A stretch of 64,000 nt of DNA from Paraburkholderia silviterrae (GCF_004353915.1 NZ_SMRP01000010.1:106417-170416), one strand, 5' to 3'; shown: positions 1-9,137, counted from the stretch's first letter. The notes: generated by a model from the sequence alone, not told the origin. Program-made: numbers and translations.

Positions 1-1
1 G

Positions 2-337
2 ATCGTCAACGTCTCGAGCACTTCGGCGCTCAATGGCGAAGGTCCGGTGCATTACTGCGCATCCAAGGCGGGCATGATGGGCCTCACGCGCAGTGTGGCG
101 CGGGAACTCGCGCCAAGCGGCATCCGCATCAACACGGTGCTGCCGGGGCCCACCAACACGCCGATGATGCAGACCATTCCCGACGAATGGAGCGAGGCGA
201 TCGTGAAAGCCGTGCCGCTCGCGCGTATGGGCGAGCCCGATGAAATCGCGCGCGTCGCGCTGTTCCTCGCGAGCGACGACAGCTCGTTCATGACCGGGCA
301 AAACGTGGCCGTCAATGGCGGTATGGCGTTCATCTAA
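2..337 (+). CDS. SDR-family oxidoreductase, C-terminal part (5' end outside window)
   Basis: This is the C-terminal ~111 residues of a classical short-chain dehydrogenase/reductase, an NAD(P)-dependent enzyme that oxidises an alcohol or reduces a ketone. The visible part opens with the catalytic-serine strand (IVNVSSTSA), followed by the active-site HYCASK (YxxxK) and a typical end, SSFMTGQNVAVNGGMAF. The reading frame is open from base 2, so the true start and the Rossmann glycine motif lie upstream of the window. It converges on a TetR regulator 24 bases away, which may or may not control it. The substrate cannot be deduced. Confidence 0.9.
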   Translation: MVNVSSTSALNGEGPVHYCASKAGMMGLTRSVARELAPSGIRINTVLPGPTNTPMMQTIPDEWSEAIVKAVPLARMGEPDEIARVALFLASDDSSFMTGQNVAVNGGMAFI

Positions 338-361
338 AACCGCGCGATGATTCAGCCGGCT

Positions 362-946
362 TCAGGCGCACGCCTCAATCAACTGTGCGACGAGCCGGCT
401 GATATAGCTGTCGTCCGGCGTTCGTTTGAGAAAGACGATCGACGAAACGATCGGGGAGATCAGCATCGCAATCAGAATTTCCGCATCGTGACGCGCGTCG
501 ATTTCTCCGCGCGCCTGCGCGTCGCGTATCGGCTGCTGCAGGAGTTCCAGCACGGGCGCCCAATGCGCCGCCGTCAAGGCGCGGAATTCGGCGTTGCCCG
601 TGCTGGCCAGCAGTGAATTCATCGCCACTTCCACCGGGTCGCTCAGAAAATCCCGCAGCTTGAACGCGATGCTGGCGAGATCGGCGCGCCAGTCGCCGGT
701 TAAGGTGACCTCAATGTGCGAGGTGTGCTCCCTGAGCGCCTCCGCAATCAGCGACGCACGGTCCGGCCAGCGCCGATGCAAGGTGGTCCGGTGGACGTTC
801 GCAAGCCGTGCCACCTCCTGTATCTCGAAGTCCACCTGCCCCGCCTCGATCAACGCGAGGACCGTGGATGCGACGGATTTGCGGACCTGCTCCGTTCGGC
901 CACCAGGTCGTGTATGGCCCGGGCTTTTCCTGACACTTGTATCCAT
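362..946 (-). CDS. TetR/AcrR-family transcriptional regulator
   Basis: A 194-residue one-component repressor-type protein. The N-terminal helix-turn-helix is clear (VARLANVHRTTLHRRWPDR, about residues 46-64), followed by an all-helical ligand-binding and dimerisation domain of ordinary length. I chose the ATG at 946 because an AGGA box lies 9 bases upstream; longer in-frame starts up to 991 lack a ribosome-binding site. A plausible promoter precedes it on the minus strand (-10 TATGAT at 980-975, -35 TTTGGC at 1003-998, spacer 17), and a 44-bp palindrome abuts the -35, which suggests autoregulation. Its ligand and targets are unknown. The convergent SDR gene and the upstream chemoreceptor are its nearest neighbours. 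Confidence 0.88.
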   Translation of the reverse strand: MDTSVRKSPGHTRPGGRTEQVRKSVASTVLALIEAGQVDFEIQEVARLANVHRTTLHRRWPDRASLIAEALREHTSHIEVTLTGDWRADLASIAFKLRDFLSDPVEVAMNSLLASTGNAEFRALTAAHWAPVLELLQQPIRDAQARGEIDARHDAEILIAMLISPIVSSIVFLKRTPDDSYISRLVAQLIEACA

Positions 947-997
947 TGCATGCATTCCTTTGCACAAGCCGGACATCATAGCTTGACGCACTTGCGG

Positions 998-1049
998 GCC
1001 AAAGCGACGATGCCACTAAAACATCATGAGATGTATTAGTGGCATCGTC
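998..1049 (-). promoter_or_regulatory. Promoter and long palindromic operator of the TetR gene
   Basis: Perfect 14-base arms at 1006-1019 and 1036-1049 (GACGATGCCACTAA and its complement) enclose a second inverted pair, ACATC/GATGT, around an ATGA centre, giving an almost perfect 44-bp palindrome. Minus-strand -35 (TTTGGC, 1003-998) and -10 (TATGAT, 980-975) boxes lie directly downstream toward the TetR start at 946. The position is typical of a TetR-family operator. A transcription terminator for the upstream chemoreceptor gene (stop near 1129) is less likely because the hairpin is AT-rich and has no T tract. Confidence 0.6.
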
Positions 1050-1128
1050 AAGTCCTGTCAAGGTGGTGGACCTGCGCGACCCAATCGAGCGGCTCAACGC
1101 CGTGCGAGGCTGATGCCAGTGCCGGGCA

Positions 1129-2676
1129 TCAGGCCTCCAGCTTGAATGCGGCAACCACTCGCGCCAGTTGAGACGCCTCGTCCCGAAGCGCCTGTGCGGC
1201 CACAGTGGCCTTCTCGGCCATCGCCGAGTTTTGTTGCGTGGCGCCGTCGAACTGCAAGACCGCCCGATTGATCTCTTCGATGCCGTCCGACTGCTCCTGG
1301 CTGGCCGCGGTGATTTCGATCATGATGTCGGCTACGCGACGGGTGCCGGCCACCACCTCCGTAATCGTGCCGCCTGCCTCGTGGACGAGCCGGCTGCCGG
1401 CATCCACCTTGGCGACCGAATCGTCGATCAGGTTCTTGATCTCCTTCGCCGCCGCGGCAGAGCGTTGAGCGAGGCCGCGCACCTCTGTTGCGACGACCGC
1501 AAAGCCGCGGCCGTGTTCGCCGGCGCGCGCCGCCTCCACCGCCGCATTGAGCGCGAGGATATTGGTCTGGAACGCGATGCTGTCGATGACGTTGATGATT
1601 TCGACAATGCGCCTGGACGATTGCTCGATCGACGACATGGTCAGCACGACTCTCGACATCGCGTCCCCGCCGCGGGCCGCCACCTCCGACGCGGCGCGCG
1701 CGAGTTCATCGGCCTGGCGGGCGTTCTCGCCATTCATCCTGACCGTCGAAGTCAATTGCTCCACGGACAGCGCCGTTTCCTCCAGCGAGGCTGCCTGATG
1801 ACGCGTGCGTGACGACAGGTCGAAGTTTTCTGCTGCGATACGACTCGAGGTGCCTTCGATGGCTTCAGTGCACGCGTGGACCGCGCGGACCATCCCGGTC
1901 AGGCTGTGCTTCATGTCGCTCAGCGCCTGAAGCAGGTACCCGGTCTCGTCGAGCGGGCCCACCTGGATCGGCTGCGTCAGATCGCCCTGCGAGACGCACC
2001 GCGCGACCCGGACTGCCCGGTCGAGCGGCACGGAAATCGCGCGAATGAGCCACCAGCCTACGCACGCAGCGGCAATCGCACCAGCCGCGATGGCGGCTAT
2101 CGACACGATGCAGACCGTTGCGTACGTTTGCTCCGAGCTTTCGTACTGCCGTCTGCCGGCGTCGAGCTGGATGGCGATCAGCGCGTTCAAGGCGTTTTGC
2201 ACGGACGGATAGCGCGACTCCATCGGCCCGTCGACGAGCATCGCGACCCGCACCATGTCATGCGCCTGCAAGGCGGCCAGTGCGGGCTTCACGGCCTCGT
2301 CGAAGAACTTCTGATAGGCGGCGGAGAAATCGTTGGCCTGTGCGGCTTCCCGCGACGTCAGTGCGGTGCTCCGGTACGCCGCCCATGCTGCGTTGCCGGC
2401 AGCCAGGTCCTTGTTCAACTGGTGCAGCTTTTCGTCGATCGCGGTGGCGTCAGTGTTGCCCGACGCCGCGGCGACGTCATAGCGCACGCGGTTGAGCACG
2501 CGCACGATCAGATCCAGCTGCCCCATCGCGACGAGCCGGTTCTCGTACATCGCCTTCAATGAGGCATTGACGTCGCTCAGGCTGTTCAAGCCGAACATAC
2601 CCATTCCGGTCAGAAGCAGACACAGAGCCCCAGTAACGAACGTCAACCGCGATCTGATGCTGATGCCTCGATTCAT
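1129..2676 (-). CDS. Methyl-accepting chemotaxis protein (4-helix-bundle sensor)
   Basis: A 515-residue inner-membrane chemoreceptor. Transmembrane helix 1 is near residues 12-32 and helix 2 near 190-212, with a periplasmic four-helix-bundle-type ligand domain between them. A HAMP linker and a long cytoplasmic coiled coil follow. The highly conserved signalling tip is present (IDSIAFQTNILALNAAVEAA, then GRGFAVVATEVRGLAQRSA). The C-terminus ends in AAFKLEA, so there is no NWETF-type pentapeptide for docking CheR/CheB. The start is supported by an AAGGAG box just upstream of the ATG. It would signal to CheA/CheW located elsewhere. The ligand is unknown, but a compound handled by the adjacent amine-oxidase operon or the catabolic island is a reasonable guess. 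Confidence 0.93.
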   Translation of the reverse strand: MNRGISIRSRLTFVTGALCLLLTGMGMFGLNSLSDVNASLKAMYENRLVAMGQLDLIVRVLNRVRYDVAAASGNTDATAIDEKLHQLNKDLAAGNAAWAAYRSTALTSREAAQANDFSAAYQKFFDEAVKPALAALQAHDMVRVAMLVDGPMESRYPSVQNALNALIAIQLDAGRRQYESSEQTYATVCIVSIAAIAAGAIAAACVGWWLIRAISVPLDRAVRVARCVSQGDLTQPIQVGPLDETGYLLQALSDMKHSLTGMVRAVHACTEAIEGTSSRIAAENFDLSSRTRHQAASLEETALSVEQLTSTVRMNGENARQADELARAASEVAARGGDAMSRVVLTMSSIEQSSRRIVEIINVIDSIAFQTNILALNAAVEAARAGEHGRGFAVVATEVRGLAQRSAAAAKEIKNLIDDSVAKVDAGSRLVHEAGGTITEVVAGTRRVADIMIEITAASQEQSDGIEEINRAVLQFDGATQQNSAMAEKATVAAQALRDEASQLARVVAAFKLEA

Positions 2677-2830
2677 GCTTCTCCTTGTTTTTGTGTTGGT
2701 GCGCGAGACTTCGAGGGTGCGAAAGATTGCGTTTCAAGGCCGCGAGGCGCGTCGGGCCGGCCGCCTGCACCACCGGCCACCGTCGGTGAGTGGCGGCGAT
2801 GCGCCGGCGTTCAGGAAGCCTGATGCAACC

Positions 2831-2852
2831 TGAGCGCCGTGCGCGGCGCTCA
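2831..2852 (-). terminator. Hairpin at the end of the ridA-like gene
   Basis: A 9-bp GC-rich stem (TGAGCGCCG / CGGCGCTCA) with a TGCG loop overlaps the stop codon of the RidA-family gene. No T tract follows on the minus strand, so termination efficiency is uncertain; it may instead stabilise the 3' end of the operon transcript. Confidence 0.4.
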
Positions 2853-3254
2853 GTCGGGCAGGGCGACGATGGCGGAGATTTCCACCAACGCCTCCGGACT
2901 GGCGAGCGCCTCCACGCCGATCATCGAAAACGCATGGGCGGGAAACGGCTGGCCATCCAGCGCGCTCGAGAGCGCATCGATAAAGCGCCCGCTCGTCTCC
3001 GGCGTCAGGTTCTTGAGATAAACGGTGCTGCTGACGATCCGCTCCACTGTCCCGCCGGCGGCTTCGATGGCAGTCCTGAGGTTCCTTAGCGCCTGCAGCG
3101 ACTGCTCGTAATGGTCGGCGCCAACCATTTCATAGTTCTCGTTGCAGGCCGACTGCCCCGCGATATACGCGGTCCGGGTGGCGTGGGCGACGACGACCTG
3201 GCTCAAGGGGGCGAATTTCAGCAGTCCGTGAGGGTTGATGTGCTCGATAGTCAT
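2850..3254 (-). CDS. RidA family protein (reactive imine/enamine deaminase)
   Basis: A 134-residue YjgF/YER057c/UK114-family protein. RidA proteins hydrolyse 2-aminoacrylate and related enamines or imines to ketones plus ammonia. The characteristic central region is seen (GADHYEQSLQALRNLRTAIE) together with a C-terminal PAHAFSMIGVEALA segment. The start at 3254 is preceded by AAAGGA at good spacing; an upstream in-frame ATG at 3272 overlaps the previous gene and is less likely. It is the last gene of the minus-strand MFS / FAD-oxidase / RidA operon, 10 bases after the oxidase. This suggests it disposes of the imine formed by that oxidase. Confidence 0.85.
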   Translation of the reverse strand: MTIEHINPHGLLKFAPLSQVVVAHATRTAYIAGQSACNENYEMVGADHYEQSLQALRNLRTAIEAAGGTVERIVSSTVYLKNLTPETSGRFIDALSSALDGQPFPAHAFSMIGVEALASPEALVEISAIVALPD

Positions 3255-3264
3255 GGTAGTTCCT

Positions 3265-4602
3265 TTAGGCAAGGTTGAGGCGGTCGACGAGTCTCGCGAC
3301 CGGAATCATGATGTGGCGGGTCTTGTACTCGAACAGGCGCGGGAAGCGCACGGTGTTCGGCGCTTCGAGCGGAAGCACGCAGTCCGCAAGCCGGTCCTCT
3401 GCAATCGCATGGGCGAGGCTCATGCCGAGCTGCGGTCCCATGACGTTGCCCCAGGTTCCGAGGTTCATCAGTGCGAGCACGCCGTCGGCGACCGCATAGA
3501 GCTTCGGATAGTCGGCGTGGTAGACCGACGACGAACTGGCCGTCATGCCGGTCCAGTACGATTCGAGCCCGATGTCGGCGTCGCGCGTCTGCGGGTAGAT
3601 GCGATGCAGGTGGCGCAGGAAGTAGCCGAAGTAAATTTGCGCATCGTGTGCGCGGCCTGGATGCGGAATAGTTGCGGTGATGATGCGGTTGCGGCCGTCG
3701 ATCACCATCGGATAGAGGCCGGTCGGATATTGCGTGAGCGCCGCGCGCGTCGCGTTGATGCTGTCGAGGAGCGACGCGGGCAAAGGACGGGTCGCCATCC
3801 CGCATGCCACTAGCGGAAACTGCGTGCGAGAGAGTTCGTCGAAGAACGGATTGCCTGCGTGCCCGTTGGTGCAGATGACGACGCGCTCGGCAAGCACGCT
3901 GCCGCGCGATGTGCTCACGCGCCAGCGCTCGCCTTGCGGCTCGCAGGCGATGACGGGTGAGTCGCCATACATGCGCGCGCCAAGGCCCACGGCGGCGGTC
4001 ATCATCCCGTTCGTGAACAGGTAAGGATTGACCCGTCCGCCTTCACGCCAGTGAATGCCGTAGTGGTACTTGTCGGTGCCGAGGAGCGCTGTCAATTGCG
4101 GCTGGGTCACGATGTCGACGTCGTAGCCGAAGCCCTTCCAGAGCGCGACCTTGTTATCGAGCGCGGCGCTTCGCCTGGACGCGGCCTCGACCATGCCCGA
4201 CCTGGCTGCATCGCCGTCGATGCCGTGCTTGCGGCAAAGATCGAAGACGACGTCCCGATGCTCGACGAAGTAGTCGAGGAAGCGCTTGCCTTGACCGGGC
4301 CATGCCTTGAGCGGCGCGAGATTGTCGAGAAACGTCTGCACGTGTCCGGCATTGCGGCCCGATGCGCCGTTGCCGGGTTGCTTCGCCTCGAGATTCACGA
4401 CGTTGACGCCACGCTCTGCGAGATGCAGCGTAAGCGACGATCCGGCCAGTCCCGCGCCAATCACGGCGACGTCCGCCTCGATGCTCGACTCGAGCGCTGC
4501 ATAGCGGGCCAGCGCGTGTTCCGGCGGCCACCCGCTTTGCTGGATGTCCACCACGCCCTTTTCATAGGCAGACCGGCTTTCCCTGGCTGCGGCGTGCCTC
4601 AT
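3265..4602 (-). CDS. FAD-dependent amine/amino-acid oxidoreductase (DAO family, PuuB-like)
   Basis: About 445 residues. An N-terminal Rossmann dinucleotide-binding motif (DVAVIGAGLAGSSLTLHLAE) is followed by the GNGASGRNAGHV segment typical of the D-amino-acid-oxidase/glycine-oxidase superfamily, in particular gamma-glutamylputrescine oxidase-like proteins. Such enzymes oxidise a C-N bond to an imine using FAD and O2 or another acceptor. The ATG at 4602 overlaps the TGA of the upstream MFS gene in an ATGA arrangement, implying translational coupling; the longer ORF to 4677 runs inside the MFS gene and is not needed. It lies between a transporter and a RidA protein, so an imported amine or amino acid is the likely substrate. 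The exact substrate is unknown. Confidence 0.88.
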   Translation of the reverse strand: MRHAAARESRSAYEKGVVDIQQSGWPPEHALARYAALESSIEADVAVIGAGLAGSSLTLHLAERGVNVVNLEAKQPGNGASGRNAGHVQTFLDNLAPLKAWPGQGKRFLDYFVEHRDVVFDLCRKHGIDGDAARSGMVEAASRRSAALDNKVALWKGFGYDVDIVTQPQLTALLGTDKYHYGIHWREGGRVNPYLFTNGMMTAAVGLGARMYGDSPVIACEPQGERWRVSTSRGSVLAERVVICTNGHAGNPFFDELSRTQFPLVACGMATRPLPASLLDSINATRAALTQYPTGLYPMVIDGRNRIITATIPHPGRAHDAQIYFGYFLRHLHRIYPQTRDADIGLESYWTGMTASSSSVYHADYPKLYAVADGVLALMNLGTWGNVMGPQLGMSLAHAIAEDRLADCVLPLEAPNTVRFPRLFEYKTRHIMIPVARLVDRLNLA

Positions 4603-5837
4603 TGGGCGTGCTCCCAAGCCGGTGTGTGCCGCAGCATGGCGATGGGGAGGAGCGCGACAGCCAGCAAGGCGGCGCACAGGATGAGCGCGAGCCTGTAGGT
4701 GTGCGTCGTGTCCACCAGATAGCCGAGCGCGTCGGGGCTGAACGCGGAGCCGAGACCCGAGATGAGGTTGCCGATGCCGAGCAGGCTCCCAAAATTGCGC
4801 TGCCCCATCGCTTGCGAGAGCAGCAACGGTGAAAGCTGGTTCGCGAGGTTGAACGTGCTTCCCCAGATCAGTGAGAACAGCGCGACGGCCACAAAGCCGT
4901 GCACCGGATCATGTGCCCACAACAGGCAAACGATCCCCACCGCGCTCAGCGCCGTCCCGACCAGCAGGATGGCCTTCGCACCCCAACGGTTGCTGAGTGA
5001 GCCGAACAGGAAGTTGCCGGCGAACGTGGCCGCGCCAATGAAGGCATAGACCGACGCGGCGTCGCCAGGCGTGTACCCGGACGAGACGAGATACGGAACG
5101 AGTGCGATGTAGACCCCGAGAGTGCTCAGCGTAATGAGCGTGAGCATGACGATCCACAGCCAGTAGCGCGGCATGCGCAGCGCTTCGCCCACCCGATGCC
5201 CGGCAACAGCCTCGTCTTCGCGCAAACCGCCGCTTTCGGCCAGCGTCCCTTGCGGCATGCGCGCGAGCCAGGCCAGCAGGGGCACGCAGGTCAGGATCAC
5301 GGTGGCGGCGATCGCCTGCATCGCCATGCGCCAGCCAAAACGTTCCGTGATGAAGGTCACCAGCATTGGAAAGATGACCGCACCTACGGCTGCGCCGGCC
5401 AGCAGAATGCCGAACGCCAGACCCTGGCGTTCGACGGGGATCCAGCGCGAGGCGAGGGTGATGGCGGGCACATAGGTCGACGCACCCACGCCCACTCCGC
5501 TCAGCCCCATCGCTAGCGTGAGGACGGTGACGTCGGGGCTCTGCGCCGCAACCAGAAAGCCGGCGGCAATCAGGATGGCGCCGCTCGTCATGACCGGACG
5601 CGGCGAAACCCAGTCGAGCAACCAGCCGGCAACGGGCATGGTGATCGTCATGGTGAGCAGGAACACGGTGGCGATTCGCGCCGCTTCTTCATTGGAGCAA
5701 TGAAACGCGTTCGTGAGCGGGAGCGTGAACACGCCAAGAGAGTTGAGCGTGGCGCCGAAACTCACGCACAGCACGGCCGCCAGTCCCGTGACAATGAGCC
5801 AGCCTTCGCTGGAGGTAGAATGTATAGAGCTCTTCAT
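4599..5837 (-). CDS. MFS transporter (monocarboxylate/oxalate-formate type)
   Basis: A 412-residue inner-membrane carrier with about 12 predicted hydrophobic segments. The first helix is WLIVTGLAAVLCVSFGATLN, and the large loop after helix 6 carries the charged stretch GLREDEAVAGHRVG. The overall organisation resembles the MCT/OFA branch of the major facilitator superfamily. I place the start at 5837 (MKSSIHSTSSEGW) because the upstream extension is Arg/Pro-rich and non-hydrophobic; the ribosome-binding site (GAAAAC) is weak. It heads the operon with the coupled FAD oxidase and RidA genes and probably imports their substrate by proton symport. Confidence 0.87.
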   Translation of the reverse strand: MKSSIHSTSSEGWLIVTGLAAVLCVSFGATLNSLGVFTLPLTNAFHCSNEEAARIATVFLLTMTITMPVAGWLLDWVSPRPVMTSGAILIAAGFLVAAQSPDVTVLTLAMGLSGVGVGASTYVPAITLASRWIPVERQGLAFGILLAGAAVGAVIFPMLVTFITERFGWRMAMQAIAATVILTCVPLLAWLARMPQGTLAESGGLREDEAVAGHRVGEALRMPRYWLWIVMLTLITLSTLGVYIALVPYLVSSGYTPGDAASVYAFIGAATFAGNFLFGSLSNRWGAKAILLVGTALSAVGIVCLLWAHDPVHGFVAVALFSLIWGSTFNLANQLSPLLLSQAMGQRNFGSLLGIGNLISGLGSAFSPDALGYLVDTTHTYRLALILCAALLAVALLPIAMLRHTPAWEHAQ

Positions 5838-5922
5838 GTTTTCGATGCGGATTGAAGGACACTTCGCATGGGAAGGGCATGCGCAAGACGCCGTCTGCCT
5901 GCCCGGCCGAATGAGCGGGCAT

Positions 5923-6019
5923 TGCCCGGGATGCCGGGCAGGGCGAATGCGGGCATTGAAACGATTCGCCCGTCGAAGGCGTGGCCGCGAAAGCCCCGCA
6001 TGAGGCCGCAGCCTCATGC
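5923..6019 (-). terminator. Two hairpins downstream of the DUF1329/DUF1302 operon
   Basis: The 227-base gap between the DUF1329 gene and the MFS start holds two strong stems: GCATGAGGC/GCCTCATGC with a CGCA loop at 5998-6019, and TGCCCGG/CCGGGCA with a GATG loop at 5923-5940. Neither has a long T tract on the minus strand, though CTTT follows the first. They probably end or stabilise the upstream transcript. Confidence 0.4.
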
Positions 6020-6064
6020 CAGGAGAAGGGGCGGTTGCACGCAACGACGGGCGCCGCAAGAGGG

Positions 6065-7444
6065 CTACTTGCCTGCGCCGCGAATCGCGTCCGGCGAGTA
6101 GTACGATTCGGTGCTCTTGTCGTTCGCGACCAGCGACGGCATGGATTCCTCATTGCTCAGACGGTCGGCGAGATAGGCGCCCGAGATCAGGTCATGATAG
6201 AAACATGACGGCGGGTAGAAGTCCTTCGCATCATAGGCATAGAGCGTCGGCGCGAAGTTGGTGCGCCAGAGCGTGCCGCGTGCATCGTAGTTGTCGGCGG
6301 CAACCGCGTTCCAGGTATCCTCGTCGAGGTAGAGCACGCGCTTCGCGTACTGGTGGCGGAACCCGGTCTTCAGCGTGGCTTCCAGCACCCACACGCGATG
6401 CAACTCGAAGCGCATGTAGTCCATGTTCTCGTGACCGGGCGTCAAGATCGACGAATACTTGACCTTCGGGTCCATCAACTTGTAGTTGTCGTAGGGGATA
6501 TAGACTTCCCGCTTGCCGACAATTTTCCAGTCGTAGCGCTGGCCGGACCCATTGAAAAGCCGGTCGTCGTCGACAGTACGGAAGCCTCCGGCACCGTCCG
6601 GCTGGTCGAAACCGAACTCAGGCGCCTGGCGCACGCGCCGCGTGCCCGGGTTGTAAACCCACGTACGCCGGGTGTCGGTGCCTTCCTGGTCCCACATCTC
6701 GTATCCGGTGATGATCGTTCCGCGGTCCGAAAGGGGGAGCAGCGTGGTTTGCCGATAGAAACTCTTGGCATTCAGCGGGTTCTTGGGATCGAACACGTCG
6801 GCGCCGACCGGCGCGTAAATGACGTACGCGGACTTGCCCCACGAGATGTTGCCGTTCGGATAGACAACGGCCTGGTCATACGTCGCGTCTTCGGCTTCGA
6901 TGTCGGACGCGAAACGCAGATTCCACATCAGCTCGAGGCCGGTCTTGGGAATCGGAAACGGCGCAAGCGGCGGGAAATTGTGCAGCCCGTTGTAATCCGA
7001 AGTCATCGTCGTGCGTGCCGCCCACTCGCGGATCGCCTTGTATTTGCCTTCGGAGATACGGAAATCGCGGTGACTCGGGTAGACCAGCATCTTGAAGGTG
7101 CCCGGATACTTTTTGAACAGAGCCTTCTCACCTTCCGTCAACTTCGATTCGTACTGCTGCATGTTCTGCGCAGTGATCACGACCAGCGGCTTTTCGCTTG
7201 CGTAGGGGTCGGGATAGCGCTCGCCCGGCGTGTAGGAGACGCCCGAGGGAACGCCGAACCATTTGCCCGTCCACGCGGGAATCGTGCCGTCTGCGTTGCC
7301 TGCGCGTTCGGCGCCGACCGGCGTCAGGGGGCCATCGAGTTGCTTGACTTCGGCGGGGGTCATCATCGCCGACGCCGCGACCGCAACGGCGGCGCCGAAG
7401 ACGAGCGCAGAGGCGCGCAGCGCCGTGGGGAGTATGCGTTTCAT
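6065..7444 (-). CDS. DUF1329 family periplasmic/outer-membrane-associated protein
   Basis: A 459-residue exported protein. A signal peptide is clear at the N-terminus (MKRILPTALRASALVFGAAV, then an Ala-rich region with cleavage near residue 26). The body matches the DUF1329 family, including NYDARGTLWRTNFAPTLYA near the C-terminus, which resembles LolB/LolA-type outer-membrane lipoprotein-sorting folds. The start at 7444 is chosen because it begins the signal peptide. It lies 51 bases after the DUF1302 barrel gene, and the two families are known to be neighbours in catabolic clusters of Pseudomonas and relatives. The biochemical role is not established; escort of hydrophobic substrate or lipid between membranes is an inference. 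Confidence 0.88.
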   Translation of the reverse strand: MKRILPTALRASALVFGAAVAVAASAMMTPAEVKQLDGPLTPVGAERAGNADGTIPAWTGKWFGVPSGVSYTPGERYPDPYASEKPLVVITAQNMQQYESKLTEGEKALFKKYPGTFKMLVYPSHRDFRISEGKYKAIREWAARTTMTSDYNGLHNFPPLAPFPIPKTGLELMWNLRFASDIEAEDATYDQAVVYPNGNISWGKSAYVIYAPVGADVFDPKNPLNAKSFYRQTTLLPLSDRGTIITGYEMWDQEGTDTRRTWVYNPGTRRVRQAPEFGFDQPDGAGGFRTVDDDRLFNGSGQRYDWKIVGKREVYIPYDNYKLMDPKVKYSSILTPGHENMDYMRFELHRVWVLEATLKTGFRHQYAKRVLYLDEDTWNAVAADNYDARGTLWRTNFAPTLYAYDAKDFYPPSCFYHDLISGAYLADRLSNEESMPSLVANDKSTESYYSPDAIRGAGK

Positions 7445-7495
7445 AGGTGAGGTCCTCATGCGGGTTGATACGCTGTAAAGGCCAGGCAGCGATGC

Positions 7496-9058
7496 TTAGA
7501 ACGAGTACGTCGCGGTGCCGAGCACATAGTCGCGGTCGGCGAGCGGACGAGTAACGGGATTCGCGGGTCCCATGAACATCGCGTACACGATGCCGAGCTT
7601 CAGGTTGTTCAGATAAGTGAAGTTCAGGCCCGCCGTCAGCTGATGGTCGCCATTGCCGCTCAGCGAGCCCAGCGCGCCGGCGAGCGGCGAGTTGCCGAAG
7701 AACTGCTGCGAATACGTCAGGGGCACATCCAGGTCCCAGCCGTTAAAGACGTTTTTGTAGCTGAGCGTCCAACCGATCTCGAAAGCAGCGGCATCCTTCG
7801 TATTCGTCAGGTCTTGCGAGCCCTGTACAGGCGTGACACCTGTCAGATGGACCCACGAGACTTCGGCCACGAGCGATTGCGATGCGGCGAGGAGTGTCGG
7901 TCCTAGCGTATAGATCGCGGACAAGTTGTTTTGCCAGACCTGGCCGCGCGACGCGATCGGGCCATCGGGCGTGTTGACGAGAATCGATGCCCCCGCGCGA
8001 TACGAGGTTTCGCCCGCGACGTTGACACCGCCCAGATCGGTCGAAAAGCTCGCGCCCGTCAGCTTGATGTTTTCGTAGTACTGCTGTTGATACTGCAGCG
8101 TCGGAAAGAAGCTCGTGACGACGCTCGGGTTCGTGTCGTTGTAGTGCAGGTAATAAAGGGAGAATTCGCTGCCCTGGGGCGCCCGCCACCGGCCCCCGAT
8201 ACCCCACTGGTTACCGCCCCCAGGGTTGATATCCGGACCACGCGGAATGTGCATGCCCCCTGGTCCGATGATGAATTGAGAGCCGGGACCCGTGACGTCC
8301 GAGTAGCTGAAGTAGCCGCCGGGCGCCACCAGTTCATTGGGAACGAACTCGAACTGATAGTAGCCGAGCAGACTGAAGTTCGAGGTGAGCTGCCACTGGA
8401 GCGACGCCTGCGGGGTAGGCAGCAGGATGTCCTTCACTTCCGCGCCAGCCACATAGCCCTTGGAGGCGCTGACCGGGCCTTGTGCCGCGGCAATGTTCGC
8501 GAAGAAAAGGCTTTCGCCCCAGGCGAGGACCTGATCGCCAACTTTCACGTCCAGCGTCGTGGAACCGATCTTGAGGGTGTCGTATCCGTATGCGGCGAGC
8601 AGTTGCGTGCGGCCGCCGAGATAACGGCGTGCGTCCGAGGTGAATTCGTTGTACGGTCCGTTGGAGTTGACCGTGGATGGCGCATCGTTGTAGTTCGGAC
8701 GATGATAGGCTTGATCGTAGAAGGAGCTGAAACGCACGAAAAAGCCGAGATCGTTGTGCTTCAGGTCGGCTTCGGCGAGCAGGTTGATCTGATTTTCAAT
8801 TAGTGAGTACTTCTTGAAATTACGGTCGCCGTCATCGCCGTTGATGTTGTCCGGTGTGAGCAGGGCTGGGTTCGGCGAGTTGGTGCGCATGCCGATTCCG
8901 TAGCCGATGGTCGCCGTGTAATCGAGCGTCGTATTGTTGCCGAAATCGATGGTGTTGCTGGCCCACGCTTGAGTGGCGGCAGTGGCGACTGCCGCGGCGA
9001 GGAGCGTTCTGCGCCACGGCGCTCGTGACGTGTTCAGCCGCAGTTGCTGCATGTGCAT
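7496..9058 (-). CDS. DUF1302 family outer-membrane beta-barrel protein
   Basis: A 520-residue protein with a signal peptide (positively charged start, Ala-rich core, cleavage after TQAWA near residue 34), then beta-strand-rich sequence and a C-terminal YVLGTATYSF ending in Phe, as expected for BAM-inserted barrels. Alternating aromatic residues are dense throughout. DUF1302 proteins are predicted channels found next to DUF1329 proteins and RND/MMPL pumps. The start at 9058 has a GGGGGA box about 5 bases upstream. It is the first gene of a two-gene operon with the DUF1329 gene. A candidate regulatory box lies about 80-100 bases upstream of the start. Confidence 0.88.
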   Translation of the reverse strand: MHMQQLRLNTSRAPWRRTLLAAAVATAATQAWASNTIDFGNNTTLDYTATIGYGIGMRTNSPNPALLTPDNINGDDGDRNFKKYSLIENQINLLAEADLKHNDLGFFVRFSSFYDQAYHRPNYNDAPSTVNSNGPYNEFTSDARRYLGGRTQLLAAYGYDTLKIGSTTLDVKVGDQVLAWGESLFFANIAAAQGPVSASKGYVAGAEVKDILLPTPQASLQWQLTSNFSLLGYYQFEFVPNELVAPGGYFSYSDVTGPGSQFIIGPGGMHIPRGPDINPGGGNQWGIGGRWRAPQGSEFSLYYLHYNDTNPSVVTSFFPTLQYQQQYYENIKLTGASFSTDLGGVNVAGETSYRAGASILVNTPDGPIASRGQVWQNNLSAIYTLGPTLLAASQSLVAEVSWVHLTGVTPVQGSQDLTNTKDAAAFEIGWTLSYKNVFNGWDLDVPLTYSQQFFGNSPLAGALGSLSGNGDHQLTAGLNFTYLNNLKLGIVYAMFMGPANPVTRPLADRDYVLGTATYSF

Positions 9059-9137
9059 CCGTTTCCCCCATTGTGTGTGTACCGCCGAATTGGTGCCCTA
9101 GAGTAGGCCTCGCAAAAAGCCACCGGATCACCGGATT

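Noticed and set aside
1006..1049. Palindrome considered as the terminator of the chemoreceptor gene
   Set aside because: It is AT-rich in its centre, has no T tract and abuts the TetR promoter, so an operator is the better reading.
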